This document shows positions 23,341 to 38,328 of a DNA stretch of 64,000 bases, one piece after another. The notes beneath the pieces are model-generated. The model was not told the DNA's origin. It did no database searches and saw nothing but the letters and a program-made list of their open reading frames with translations. The DNA comes from Adiantum capillus-veneris (lineage: Eukaryota > Streptophyta > Polypodiopsida > Polypodiales > Pteridaceae): NCBI GenBank assembly GCA_014529385.2, contig CM043948.1:83820260-83884259 (forward strand), in the 5' to 3' direction. A program made the translations under genes and the position numbers. Every line of letters begins with the position of its first letter. The first letter of the stretch is position 1.

Positions 23341-24273
23341 TTGTGTTGGAAGTGGTTTCAAGAATTTTTAGCCTCGAAGATTCTTGAAGAAGGTAGACGC
23401 ATGACTATAGACGAAGTGGAAGCATTGAAGATGACTTTGTGTTGCTTTCGGCACGGCCCAAAGAAGCAGGCATTGCAGACCCTTATGAAGTTCAAGTATC
23501 CCAGGACCCACACATCAGAGTGGGCCGGCAAAGAGTCCTTCCCAGATCTCACCAAGGCCATTCAAGAGAGTCTTAGAGACGATTGTGCTCCGCAAAACAA
23601 TCATATGTATCCAAGAAGGGAGCAACAATGGTGCTCAATATGCTATGGTCCGTATAGTACCAGTGAATGCCATACTTTTAGAGTGAAATTCAATGGGAAT
23701 TACAATGCCTGTGGAAGGTATGGTCATCAAGCTAAGGATTGCATAGTATTTAAGCGCGCAATGGCCAATAGACCAACCTTAGCATGGACAGACACACCTT
23801 GAGTGCCTGCATTGATGCCAGCTCCACCTCTTGAACAAACGTCACAACACATGGTCCCTAGGCCCCAAAATGTTGTTCAAACAACACCCTTACCACCTCC
23901 AGTGCTAGGACTGAAACCACCACATCCGAGAATCACTTATGTGAATCAAGTGGGTTGTGAGTCATCTATTGCTTGTTTGGAAGGCTGTGAGGAAGATATA
24001 GACCCTAATATTGCCTATGGGATGGATGTGATTGAAGAAAGTCCACAATACCACATGGAGGACTATTGGGAACAAGTCAAACCTATCTATCAAGTAGCCG
24101 ATCTTGCTGCAAGAGTCCAAAATATCAATTACACTGCTGAGAGACCACCTCTTCAATGCTATGAGTGTGGAGGTCCGCATCGTGTGGCCGAGTGTCTTAT
24201 TAGGCTACAAAAGAATGCCACACTAATGCAAACCAATCAAGCGAGCATGTCCAATGCCCATACTCATGTGTAA
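23341..24273 (+). pseudogene. Gag-like protein with zinc knuckles, decayed retroelement
   Basis: One frame runs 23341-24273 with a single internal stop (23800-23802). Three Cys-rich knuckle-like motifs are visible: CSICYGPYSTSEC (near 23632), CGRYGHQAKDC (near 23710) and CYECGGPHRVAEC (near 24158). The last two approximate the CCHC zinc knuckle of retroelement Gag. A Pro-rich stretch lies between them. It is upstream of protease-like modules in a similar decayed state, so gag of an old Ty3/Gypsy-like element is the best reading. The N-terminal part of gag and the LTRs were not found. Confidence 0.6.
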
Positions 24274-25133
24274 TTGATGTGGCATAGATCATTTGATTGC
24301 CTAATGTCCGAATAATCCAAATGTGCCAAAGATCACGCCATTAAACTTGATTGAGGTTACGAAGGAGCCATCACAAAGTACACCTGTGGTACCAGCAAAT
24401 GTACTCACATGATCGATGCTCCAAAAACAAAATTTTATTCTTGAGGAAAGAGACACAACATCAATTGCCCAATCTCAAAAAAAGAAGAAAACACGAAGGA
24501 AGAGATCACAAAAAGCAGCGAAGTCAGACCCTTGTTCGAAGACCAACATAGGGACTGGTGACGACCCCGTATATATGAACGACACTAAAGAGGATTCTGA
24601 TTCAGGTGAAACCATGGAGACCAAAATGACCACTATGAAGGAAACCAACAAGGAAGATCGTCATGAGCCACAATGGCCAGGATCCAAGAAAAAGATAGGA
24701 ACTTACCAAACCCTACAGAGGAGATCGAGTGAGTCAAGCAATTAAGGAGTTTGGTAGAAGATACCCAAAGGGATCTAGAGCTAGCACCTAGGCAGATCCA
24801 GATTACAGACACACTATTCAACCTCACCAAGTCCATAGACCCTTAGCCATACCTAGTGTCATCCAAGAAGAAAGTGACTTAAAGTCATGGGAAAGTGGGC
24901 GTACTCACTTCTTGTTGGAAAGAATTTTTACAGATGGACTACCTGACCCTATCAAAGCAATGGAGATTCCATCTTCTCCATGTCAAGGGACTGAAGCCCA
25001 AAAGGTTCCGTTAAATATTTCCAAATTGATGGATTTCATAGCTTCAGAGGTTAGAACCACCATCATGTCCAAACTCTATCAAGACCCTGAGCTATCTTAG
25101 CTCTTCGAGCTTTCCTCAATGGAGAACTGAAGG

Positions 25134-26654
25134 TTGGGCTACCAAACACAGATTGATGGAGTTAGGGAGATGCCAATAGAGGAGGAACACTTATATCCAC
25201 AACCCAACCTAGATGAGAACCCTATTGTAGAAAAACCTGTTAACAAGTTGGGACAATACTTTGAGGAAGATGAATCCAATGCGACCATACCAATCACTAC
25301 CAAGGGATTAACTGTGAAGGGAATCCTTGATGGTGGCACTGGGGTTAGCATTGTGACTAAAAATTGCTAGGAAATTATGGGAAGACCTCACCTTGGAACC
25401 ACAACAATAGTAGTAAATATGGCCGATGGGTCTATTGTTAAACCTATTGGGATGCTATGAGATCTCAAGATCAAGGCCTTTAGACATAAAATAAGAATTA
25501 CCTTCATTGTTATGGATTTCTCCAAGCACACTATTGCATCTGAGATGATCTTAGGACGTCCTTTCATGAGGGAAGCAAAAATGGTGCATGACTGGTCTAA
25601 AAACCATGTCTACTTGCAGTTCCAAGATTCTGTCATTTGAGTGGATCTTGTAACTTGTAGAGCACATCCTCCAGGAAATAGGTTTATAATCAATCATAGA
25701 TCTGACACCATAGTTCACTCGGCCCCATTGCAGCATTGTTACACGTGTAAAGAGGACATTGATGTTGGGGCAGATTCTCCTTATATGGATGTACTACCTG
25801 GATTGACTGAGGCGGACAATGTGGATTGGGTCCACCTAGCAGCAACCATAGACACTTGGGGAAATAGGGGGACAACCTGGGTAAGCCCTGAGGGGGATGA
25901 AATGCCACCACTCATACCCTTAAATATACTAGAAGCAATGCATATAGATTTTGATGATCTACAAGATGAAGGTTTGACTGGCATTGGAACCAGTAGCGCC
26001 TCACAAGACTATAGCCCATACGATTTGGGGTCAGAATCATCAATTGAAATTGACTCTGAGGACAAAGAATCTGAGTTAAATCTTTGTGCAAATGTGGGGA
26101 CAAACCATTCAGGGCCTATTTGTACCCTAGATGACAATCTATCCAAGGGAGCAAAAGACACAAGTAGTGATTCATCTAGTGACTCTTCACTAGAGATCAG
26201 CCGTAATAAAAAATTAGACAAGAAGAGTAAGAGATATAAGAGGCGACGATATCGAGAAAATGTGCGTGCTAGAATAAACGAAAAGAAAGCAGCCAAAGGA
26301 TAGGCAGCGCTTAAAAAGATCCAAGCAAGAATCGAGGCTCGAGAAAGACAACAACGTCTTAGACACCAAAGAGAGGCTAATCTAGGAATCACGAAAGCAT
26401 TTTTTGAAGACACTGATGATGATTTATTGGAATCCGAGCCACCTCTACGATATCCAATTGAGTTAAATAGCCTCTATGGAATAGTACTATATAACGCACT
26501 ATTGGATACAGGAGCTCAACATAATTTGTTATCTTATGGAGTTTGGTGTCAGCTAGGAAAACCACCCCTATCCACAAGCACCATCCAAGTCAAGGGTGTC
26601 AATAAGAAGAAGACCATTGTTTTTTGGAATCCTACACACTCCTGTTATTTATGA
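25134..26654 (+). pseudogene. Two retropepsin-like modules in one broken frame, no RT downstream
   Basis: The frame from 25134 to 26654 is interrupted by about four stops. A first aspartic-protease-like module has GILDGGTGVSIVT (about 25320) and ends with the Gypsy-type motif ILGRPFM (about 25550). About 1.2 kb further, a second has LLDTGAQHNLLS (about 26503). Between them is an acidic, Ser-rich linker and a Lys/Arg-rich stretch (about 26200-26300). Retropepsins cleave the retroelement polyprotein. Two in a row is unusual and may reflect a nested or fused element. No RT, RNase H or integrase motif follows by 26850. Confidence 0.55.
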
Positions 26655-26850
26655 AAATGGAACCGTGGTTCAAAGCTTTTTGGTCATGCCTATTGGTACT
26701 ATGGAGGGTAATATAAACCTGGGGTGCAAATGGATGTCTGCAATCAAATGTAATATCACAAAACGAATTGCTGATCGTTGTCGAAAGAAAAAAATCACCG
26801 AATGCTACACACCCGCTCCAAAGCTAGTTTGGGTACCGAAGAAAGAATGA

Positions 26851-29851
<3,001 letters not shown>

Positions 29852-29973
29852 TTGCCTCTCTCCCTCTTTCTCTCAATCTCTCTCTCCCTCAAGGCCGTCA
29901 TGTAGGGTGAGCGCTCACCCTACATGACGGCCTTGAGGGAGAGAGAGATTGAGAGAAAGAGGGAGAGAGGCAA
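29852..29973. repeat. Perfect 122-bp palindrome, no spacer
   Basis: The left arm 29852-29912 is the exact reverse complement of 29913-29973; the centre is GAGC|GCTC. Each 61-bp arm holds AAGGCCGTCATGTAGGG and a CT/GA-rich outer part. Pairing continues imperfectly outward for about a dozen bases (GGAATAGAGTA against TGAATAAAGTA). It could fold into a full cruciform or hairpin. No ORF overlaps it. Confidence 0.95.
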
Positions 29974-30420
29974 TGAATAAAGTACCTGTATTCGATTTCT
30001 TATAATATTTTTGAAAGGGAAAATTACCAAATTATCCCTCTGATTTATGGAAATTCCCAAAATACCCCTCAAATTTCAAAAAATTTCCAAATACCCTTGA
30101 AGCTATTTTCATTGGATTGTTCAAGGTTTTCTAAACTCATTCCTTTTTGACAATTGAGATTGCTATAGAGTACCTATATTCGATTGGCAAGGAATAGAGT
30201 ACCTATATTCAATTGCCTATAATATTTTTGGAAGGGAAAATAACCAAATTAGCCCTCTGATTTTTGAGATTGATATAGAGTACCTATATTCGGTTGCCTA
30301 TAATATTTTTGGAAGGGAAACTAACCAAATTTTCCCTCTCATTTATGCAAATTCCCAAAATACCCCTCAAATTTCAAAATTTTCCAGTTGGATTGTTCTA
30401 GTTTTTCTAATCTTCATTCC
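29974..30420. repeat. Diverged tandem repeat, three units of variable length
   Basis: Units starting at about 29980, 30175 and 30271 share AGTACCTATATTC, TATAATATTTTTGG and AGGGAAAATAACC in the same order. The first and third also share AATTCCCAAAATACCCCTC. The middle unit lacks that tail. The AGTACC start word is also next to the right arm of the palindrome. Confidence 0.8.
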
Positions 30421-30434
30421 TTATTAAATTCCAC

Positions 30435-30671
30435 ATGTACCCCAAGTTAAGCCAAATGACCTCTAGATGTTCAATTAAGAAGCACATCAATGAAGTTCGT
30501 CAATATAATGGGGACTATGTTTTTGAGCTTGAAGTTGTGTTGGATGGCGTTCCCAAGATGTTGGGGATGGATGAGAAGTATGATGGCCATTGTTGGGTTA
30601 AACCTGTCCATTCTAAAATGAGGTATCTAGCTTTGATCAAGAGAAGTTAAATGTGGTGGACACCTCATTTG
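30435..30671 (+). pseudogene. MULE-like transposase relic, 5' piece (split by Copia-1)
   Basis: A 71-codon frame (30435-30650) is followed in another frame by KLNVVDTSFV, which runs up to the Copia-1 target site. Excising Copia-1 joins it, through the duplicated ATTTG, to VRIAHAR at 35846 onward. This continuity, and the transposase-like blocks further downstream, show it is the upstream part of the same gene. The family assignment rests on the 3' piece. Confidence 0.5.
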
Positions 30672-30897
30672 TGTTGGAATTAGGGTTGTAGAGAAACACA
30701 CACACCTTGGAGAAGACGAAGGAAGCTCAAGGCACACAATAGAGAGTGTGTTACTTAGTGTGCAATGGAAAGATAGATAGCCCTAGAGTGATGGGCGCAT
30801 ATACAATGCACGGGGGAAAAACCTCCTAAAGAGGGAAAAAATGGCCCGGCGGTCCTAGTGTGTTCACACACATCACTACCACATGTATATGGTAACA
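30672..30897 (-). repeat. 3' LTR of Copia-1
   Basis: On the plus strand it starts TGTTGGAATTAGGG and ends TATATGGTAACA. It is the 3' LTR because the coding direction is minus. The target duplication ATTTG precedes it. Confidence 0.93.
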
Positions 30898-30908
30898 AAG
30901 CCCCCCTG
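30898..30908 (-). other. Polypurine tract of Copia-1
   Basis: Read on the minus strand as CAGGGGGGCTT, ending at the LTR. The decayed relative at 6850-6859 has nearly the same tract. Confidence 0.8.
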
Positions 30909-30911
30909 GAG

Positions 30912-33900
30912 TGATGCGGTGAACGAGAGCTGGCACATGAGTAAAGGGAAGTGCCATGTCCTGAGGAAATGATTAGTCCACGAAGGGGAGGAAGCCCAAA
31001 GCTTTGCGGAAAGCTTCAAGCTTCTTACGAGACAATGCCTTTGCGAAAAGATCTGCAAGGTTGTCCTATGTTGGCACATAAGCCAAGCTGATCTCTCCTG
31101 CTGAGAGCCTCTCCTTGACATAGTGGTAATGCACCTCAATGTTCTTTGAGAGAGCATGAAAAACTGGGTTCCTGGCAACTGCCAATGCGTTATGACTGTC
31201 AGTGTAGATAGTGTTGGCAGTGTCCTGTCCAACACCCAAATCGCCATAAGGGGTCTGAGCCATACACACTCAATCGTAGCTGTGAAGACTGCCATGTACT
31301 CAGCCTCACAACTCAAAGTGGCTACAGTAGGTTGCTTCTTGCTCAACCATGATATACATGGACTGCCAAGCATGAAACAAAAACCACTTGTGGACACTCG
31401 CGTGTCAAAACAACTAGCCCAATCTGAGTCCGAAAAAGCATTTAAGTCTTGCGGCAATGATCTTCCCTTGGGATAAAACAAGCCAAGATGTAAAGTGCCA
31501 CTAAGGTAGCGGAAAATCCTCTTGACAGCCTGCCAATGCTTAGACCCTGGGCTATGCATAAATCTGCTAACCTGTGAGAATGCAAACTGAATATCCGGCC
31601 TCGTGTTGCATACATAAATGAGGCATCCAACAGCAGTTTGGTAAAGAGTGACATCTGCAGGATCACCAGCATCATGAAGACTCAATTTCAAACTTATTTC
31701 CATGGGAGTGGCAATAGGTTTGCAATCCTCAAGTCCAAACTTACATAGCAATGTGTTATGTAACTTTGCTGACACAAGGCAATACCACCATCACACTGCT
31801 TAAACTGTATGCCCAAATAATGATGCAACAGACCCAAATCTTTCATCTTAAAAGTAGCATTCAAATCAGCCTTAAATTCAGCAATATGTCTCTCATTTGG
31901 TCCAGTGATCAGCAAATCATCTATATAAAGAACCACAATGAGAAGTACATCACCCTCACGCTTTACATAGTACAATGTGCTTTCTATTGGACTGTTACAA
32001 AAGCCTTGTTTGACCAAATGAGTGTCAGCTTTCTCATACCAAACACGAGGAGATTGCTTCAACCCATAGAAAGCCTTGTTACATTTGCACACTTTGTCCT
32101 CTTGTCCTTTCTTGACAAAACCGCGAGGCTACGTTACATAAAATTCCTCAAATATATCCCCATTGAAGAAAGTAGTAACAATGTCTGATTGATGTACATC
32201 CCAACCAAAATGAGCTGCCAATGCACATAGAAAACTCACAGTAGTCATATGACAAGTAGGAGCAAAAGTTTCTTCATAGTCTATGCCTTTTTGATGTGCA
32301 TAACCCTTTGCAACAAATCGAGCCTTATGGTGATCAACCTCACCATCTGGCTTGCGTTTCAACTTGTAAACCCACTTCATACCAATGGCCTTTTTGCCAG
32401 GAGGCAAATCACATAAAGTCCATGTGTCATTCTCTATAAGTGCATCATATTCTGATTGCATGGCAGCCATCCAATTTTCTGAATTTTGTGCTTCATCAAA
32501 AGACAGAGGCTCCTCAACATCATGTAAGCTAGACACAGCCAAAGCATAACAATCTGATGCATAAGATGCATGGCGAGAGCCTGAACGAGTACGACTAGAC
32601 AAAGGTGCATCCAATTTATTGTCACGCAAAGTGTGCACCAGCCATTTTGGCATACCTGTAGCCTGCTCATTTTCAACCCTTTCCTCATCAACTACATCAT
32701 GTACATCTGTATCAATAGTAGGCTGATCTACAACATTTTCAGAACCCCCATAGGCTATACATTTGCCTCGTTGGAACTTACGTTCGTATTTCCATCATTA
32801 GAAAGAGGCAACAAAGTGTCATAAATGTCTTGTGAGCTTACATTACTGTCTCTAGTACATGACAACAAGGGCTGAACAGAATCTTCCACAAACACTACAT
32901 CCCCTGAAACCAGAATACGTTTTGTTTGCGGATGATACAACGTGTAACCTTTGCTTTCAGCACTATAACCAACAAAAATACATTTGACAACCTTATCATC
33001 CAATTTTCTGCACTGCACTTGTGGCACCAAAGCATATGCCAAACAACCGAAAACACGCATGTGCTCAATAGAAGGCTTTCTATCATGCCATGCTTCATAT
33101 GGAGTAATAGACTGCAAAGCTTTCGTAGGACACCTGTTAAGTACATAAGTGACACACGTGATGGCCTCAAGCCAAAAAGAATGCGGCAAAGCTTTTTTGA
33201 CCATATATCGTGCCATTTCCGTCAGTGACCTGTTTTTCCTCTCAGCAACACCATTTTGCTGAGGTGTATAAGGCATTGTACATTGGTGTTTTATCCCACG
33301 ACTATCCAAAAATGCATTAAATTCATGAGACATATACTCCCCCCCTCGATTGGAATGGAGGGTGCCCATAGTACATTTCCAGACATTTTAAGCCATAGCC
33401 AGAAATTTTTTGAAGCACAAAAACTTCGGACTTTCCTTTAAGCGGAAATACCCTTGCATGCCTGGAGTAATCATCAATGAAAGTCACGAAGTACAGGTAA
33501 TTGCCCAAGGACGGAGCTTGCATGGGCCCACAAACATCACTATGCACAAGCTGCAACCTGCATGTGGCCCAAACTGAACCATCCTTTGGAAACTTAGAAC
33601 GCTGCATCTTACCCAAAATACAGCCTTCACAAACATGTTTGACAGGTGCTTCAAGAGGCGGCAAAGAAGCAACCATATCAGATTTTTGCAAACGCAGCAA
33701 ACTGGCAAAATTCAGATGACCAAAACGTGCATGCCAAAGTTTTGCATCTGAAATAGCCCTTGAATCTGCAACAGCATTTGCAAAATTTTTGTCCACACTT
33801 GTCATACAAAGTGAGCTTATACAGCCCATGGCACAAAAGGCCAGATGCAACAATTTCATCACAAAAAATGAGATCATGAACTATACATCTGTCATCCACA

Positions 33901-34186
33901 ATTTTGACTACAAGTCCAAGTCTAGCAAGTGCGAATGCAGACAAGAGATTCTTCTTGATCCCAGGTACATAAGGTGCATCAACAAGTGTGAAGGAACTAC
34001 CATATTTGCAGCAGTAAGCACAATCTTTCCAACTCCCTGAATCGGATAAGAGGCAATGTTGGCACAAGTCACTGAATTCCCATGAGGGACAAACTCGAGA
34101 GAGGTAAACAATTCACGATGTGAGGTAATGTGCTTTGTAGCACCACTGTCGAAATACCACACATGTGAATCTGCAGCAACTGACAA
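30912..34186 (-). pseudogene. Copia-1 pol (protease, integrase, RT, RNase H), frameshifted
   Basis: In minus-strand order: protease WYFDSGATKHIT (about 34160) with an intact DSG; integrase head HARFGHLN ... CEGCILGK (about 33770-33630); core with LVHSDVCGP, then HSNRGGEYM (about 33355) and VAERKN. The second catalytic acid, normally Asp in SDRGGE, is Asn here. RT has WVYKLKRKPDGEV and the catalytic YIDDLLITG (about 31925). RNase H has FSDSDWASC, LSCEAEYMA and, in another frame, IYTDSHNALAVARN. At least five frameshifts separate these blocks. The product would process Gag, copy RNA and integrate DNA; this copy cannot. Confidence 0.9.
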
Positions 34187-34215
34187 GCATGCATCATGGA
34201 CAGTAGGATTGTAAG

Positions 34216-35257
34216 TGCACTATGCGCTAAAAGCCCATTCTGCATCAACATCAACAACACAGTCTCCTTTCACAGAAGACTCAACAATGGCTGCATTTGT
34301 AGTGGAACCAACATTTGCAGTGGAACCACCCTCTTTCTTCTTAGCCTCTTTGGCCTTCAACTTAGGACACGACTTGATCAAGTGATCATTAGCTTTACAA
34401 TAATGGCAATGCATCTTCTTTTGCCCTTATCACCATAATTTCCAGACGAATTGTTGCCAGCAGAAGCATTAGGAACATAATTTTTGCCACTCGCAGTAGA
34501 ACCATAAGAAGTGGCTACATTACTGTTACCACCCTTTCTTTGAGAAGCAATAAAAGCGTGTTGAATTGCACCCTGTCTAGTCCTGTTTTTTCTGGAAAGT
34601 GACTCTTGCAACAACAATGTGCATAATGCATCAAACTTGACAACTTCTGGATTTCCTTGGGTCATAAGTCTCCAAGTACTAGCAAAACTCTGGTAAGAAT
34701 CCGGTAAGGCATCAAGAACAGTCTGCACAAGGGAACTGTCTGAAATGACTTCTCCTAGAGAAATAAGTTTGCTGATTGATATCCTTGACACTAGCAAGGA
34801 AAGTGTCCATATCATCTTCCTCATGCATAATCTTTGACTCTAGATCTTTACGCAACAAAGCAATTTTAGCCTCATTGCGGCTTGCATAAAGACCTGCTAG
34901 AATATCCCAAGCCTGTTTTGCAGATTTGGCTGAACGGATGTGAGGAACAATGGTGCGCTTCACAGAAAATGCAATCAATGCATGAGCCTGTGCATCCTTA
35001 ACATCCCAACAAGCTTGTTCTGCCGTAGGCAAAACAACTCTAACAGCTGCAATCCTTGCAGCAAGACCTGCAATATCCTCAACATCGCCTACAACCTAAG
35101 AACCAGGACGTACATCAATGCCCTGCACAATATTCTAGACGCCCTTTGACACAAGAACGTGTTGCATCATATAAGCCCACATAGGGTAACTGTCCCCATC
35201 CAACCTGTCCTCAACAGCAAATATCTTGAACACATCTGTGTTGTTGTTGTGAGCCAT
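34216..35257 (-). pseudogene. Copia-1 gag, broken
   Basis: Starts MAHNNNTDVFKIFAVEDRL at 35257. The DRLDGDSYPMWAYMM region fits the N-terminal part of Copia Gag. Two in-frame stops follow (near 35134 and 35098), then a frameshift near 34770. The CCHC zinc knuckle CHYCKANDHLIKSC (about 34410-34370) binds nucleic acid in intact relatives. Gag forms the particle that packages element RNA. The broken state matches the pol part. Confidence 0.88.
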
Positions 35258-35605
35258 GGTAAATGCTGCACCTTATGTGAAAACTGCCCGAAAATAGGAG
35301 AAACGGAGCGGTAACAACACGTGCTATATAGCACAAACCGTAGAAGACTGTAAGGCACCTGTTATGTAGAAATTGGCGCTGACAAAAATTCTGCACAAAA
35401 TGATGAAATAGCCTGTGCAGTACTTCCTGTCGTGGAAACGGAGGCCGAAATGAGCTCAAATCAAAATCTAAGCAGACCAAGCTCTACGAGCTTACCCGAA
35501 GTATTTGTCGGCTTGCGAATGCTTGCCAAAGCTCACTGAAATCGGAGAAAGTGAGCAGGTGTGTGCTGGAGCAGCTGGCGACTGAGCCCGGGAGGATGTA
35601 ACCTA

Positions 35606-35616
35606 CTCTGATACCA
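35606..35616 (-). other. Primer binding site of Copia-1
   Basis: Reads TGGTATCAGAG on the minus strand, two bases inside the 5' LTR; complementary to initiator tRNA-Met. Confidence 0.92.
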
Positions 35617-35618
35617 AT

Positions 35619-35845
35619 TGTTGGAATTAGGGTTGCAGAGAAACACACATAGCTTGGAGAAGACGAAGGAAGCTCAAGGCACACAATAGAGAGTGTGTTA
35701 CTTAGAGTGCAATAGAAAGATAGATAGCCCTAGAGTGATGGGCGTATATACAATGCACGGGGGAAAAAACCTCCTAAAGAGGGAAAAAATGCCACGGCGG
35801 TCCTAGTGTGTTCACACATATCACTACCACATGTATATGGTAACA
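35619..35845 (-). repeat. 5' LTR of Copia-1
   Basis: 227-bp partner of 30672-30897, followed on the plus strand by the target duplication ATTTG. Confidence 0.93.
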
Positions 35846-38328
35846 ATTTGTAAGAATAGCTCATGCTCGATAAATGCAATGAACGGGTTGCCAAATGAGA
35901 CTTCTTGGACGGGGAAATTAGTAACATCAATTGCTTCAGTAGGTATGTTTAGCTCAGAAAATGGAACCCTACGTTGCTTTCATTGTGGTAATTGTCCAAT
36001 TCTTCTTCGGGAGTGTCCATGCACTTTCTATTCCTTGCTAGCTGATTAGAACTGGACCCGATTATTTATCCACCTCGGAAGGCATAATCATCCCGTGGTG
36101 AAGGGAGTTTTGCGATTAGCAATTAGACAAACTAGAGAGCTTGTGCCACGTGTGTTGTCTCAAATCCCAGTGATGACTGGCCGTAGGCATTTGTAATTAA
36201 ATCTTGCAACGTAGATGGTTATGGGGGTGGTGGTGCATGAAAATGGGGAGTAGCTGAATAGCAATGAGATCCTCTTTGTATTGGAGGAGATGCAGCTATT
36301 GATTCATACACAGAGGTATTGAATTGATGTCTAGTATATGTATCAATTTTTCTCCCTCTGCGAGTTCTTGCCTACATCTTTGTTGTTTGTTACTCAGATT
36401 CAAACATTGGATGCGAGACACTACAACTGCACGGATTAGTGTTGGTGCAGAGTTCCAATTGATTCGATTAAAAAACAATTGCGGCTACAAGTATTTCCAC
36501 GGTTTGCTTTTTCCAGGACAATCCTCAGATCACAACAAAAGATGTCATGTGTTCAAAATGTCAGTCAATGGCCCAGGATCTGGTGTCAAGCTTGTAAATA
36601 GAATGCAACAAGACGATAGTGGAGACCTTCACAAAAGCTGGGTTTGCTTTGATCACGTACGTAGAGTAGCAAGCTCGACAACAATGGTAGCCCATGTCTA
36701 TGACCCTACGTAAGACCTGCTGACTTTTTGTTTTGCTCACCCTTCGTGATAATGGTTAATCAAAGTACTTTGTAGGATCCAAGAAATGCAAACAATAGCC
36801 ATCTGCGAGATGAAAGAAGAAGACACACAAACACAAACCATGTTTTGGGAAATGATAAATTCTGTACTTTTGGAGAGTGGCCACCTTCCAGAAGATTTTA
36901 GAGGATTCATGGTAGCTGAGACTGGGGCAAATTGGAGAGCTATTCGAACTGTATTCAATGGAGGGCCTGACAATATTATGGAGGGAAGAGAAATTTCTTG
37001 CTTGTTTCATTGGAAGCAAAGTTTGGACATTCACACCATGCAATACGTGCATACAAATTTCTATTATGAGCACAAGTGTCTGTGTGAACTTCGGTAATGC
37101 GCACGGAGCGAAGAGGAGGCAACATGTTGGTACAGGACTATTCAAAACTTGGTGGGCAATTGGAAAAGTATTCGACAGGAACTTTTCACAGATGGATTTT
37201 TGGCTCAGTTGGTGGCACATGTGTTACCCTCGTTGAGAAAGCACTTTGTTGGGGTAAAACTATGTGGTATGCTATCTTAGTGGCATGTATAATTATTTGC
37301 TTCAATGAATTTACAAGATTTCTTTATGTTGCAGGAAGTAGATGATTTGTCATACATTCCAATGACAAACCTTGCGGAAACATAACATGCAAGTTGGCTT
37401 GCTCGTGAGCGAAATAGAGAAATGTTGAACTTGTACGATGCATGCATTTTCGATCTATCAAACGCATTGTTGCAAAGTGTAAAGATTCTTGCTTTTGTCG
37501 AGGCTAAATATCATGGAGCAGGCCCATCGGTCGAAAAACTTGGTCGTCGTGCACAACAAGGAAGAGCACCAGGTCCAACAACTATTACTAAAGAGATTGA
37601 AGATGGGCTGGGAGGTACACCCCTCTATCAGAGATCGGCAATGGAGGGAGATAATATTACAATAGCCAGAAGGCGCAAAAATGGTGAGACAGTGGATTGT
37701 GAGGAAGTGAACAGGTCGCACCGATTGGAATATATTGCACAGAGTGTTCCTCACAATCGTTGAGGACCACAAAAAACATTTACAAGGGCTGGTCATGAGG
37801 TCGAAGAACACGAGAATGGTCTGTCTGAAGGTAGAAGAGACAGATATTCATAATACAATGTGGGCAATCCGTCGTATACCAAAGCATAGTAGGGTTCAAT
37901 GCTAAGGGTGGTTGGGATCTAGATTTGGTAAATGCAAGAAAAACATAAGGAACGCAGGTACAGGTGCGATTGCACCATCCTTCTGGGGAATTTGTACATG
38001 GGAAAGAGGGGATAACACTGGGAAAGGTACCGCTTCAAAGGCACAATTCATGTGGTTTTGCAATAATAGTGTGGATCACACATGGAAAATTTGTAACACA
38101 ATCACTCAATATCCTGCGAGAGTGCCCAGAACTTGGGCTGTGGAGAAGGGAACAAACATAAATGCCTTGAAGATATTGGATTTGGAGACATGGGGCTTCA
38201 TCGTAAATAAAATCGCTACAAAGGAAACCAACAATGTGCGTTATCGGCCAGGAGTATCGATTCAGGCCTCTAAGAGGATTGAATCGATCCTGACCATGGA
38301 GGCACATGTTGTTCAACACACTGTCTGA
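35846..38328 (+). pseudogene. MULE-like transposase relic, 3' piece
   Basis: Several blocks in order resemble plant MULE-type transposase proteins: a Cys-rich block LRCFHCGNCPILLRECPC (about 35968), IHLGRHNHPVVKGVLRLAI (about 36068), then YDPT joined to IQEMQTIAICEM. That join spans a plausible 66-bp intron 36710-36775 (GTAAGA...TTGTAG). Next come LPEDFRGFMVAETGANWRAI (about 36890), SCLFHWKQSLDIH and ETWHASWLARER-like sequence (about 37376), then a basic C-terminal region. Such proteins cut and move DNA flanked by terminal inverted repeats. Frames change several times and stops occur, so it is dead. Similarity is judged from memory of the family; terminal repeats were not found. Confidence 0.55.
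36710..36775 (+). other. Probable intron in the MULE-like gene
   Basis: GTAAGA donor and TTTGTAG acceptor flank a 66-bp insert. Removing it joins two protein-like frames in phase (YDPT to IQEMQ). Confidence 0.55.

Larger units (their letters stand above)
30672..35845 (-). mobile_element. Copia-1: complete, inactivated Ty1/Copia retrotransposon
   Basis: Minus-strand element with 226/227-bp LTRs (30672-30897 and 35619-35845), ends TG...CA, a tRNA-Met primer site (35606-35616), a polypurine tract (30898-30908) and a perfect 5-bp target duplication ATTTG (30667-30671 and 35846-35850). The LTRs differ at about nine bases plus one indel, roughly 96% identity. Protein order is gag, protease, integrase, RT, RNase H, the Copia order. 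Several stops and frameshifts break every domain, so it is not autonomous. It lies within a MULE-like gene. Confidence 0.95.
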
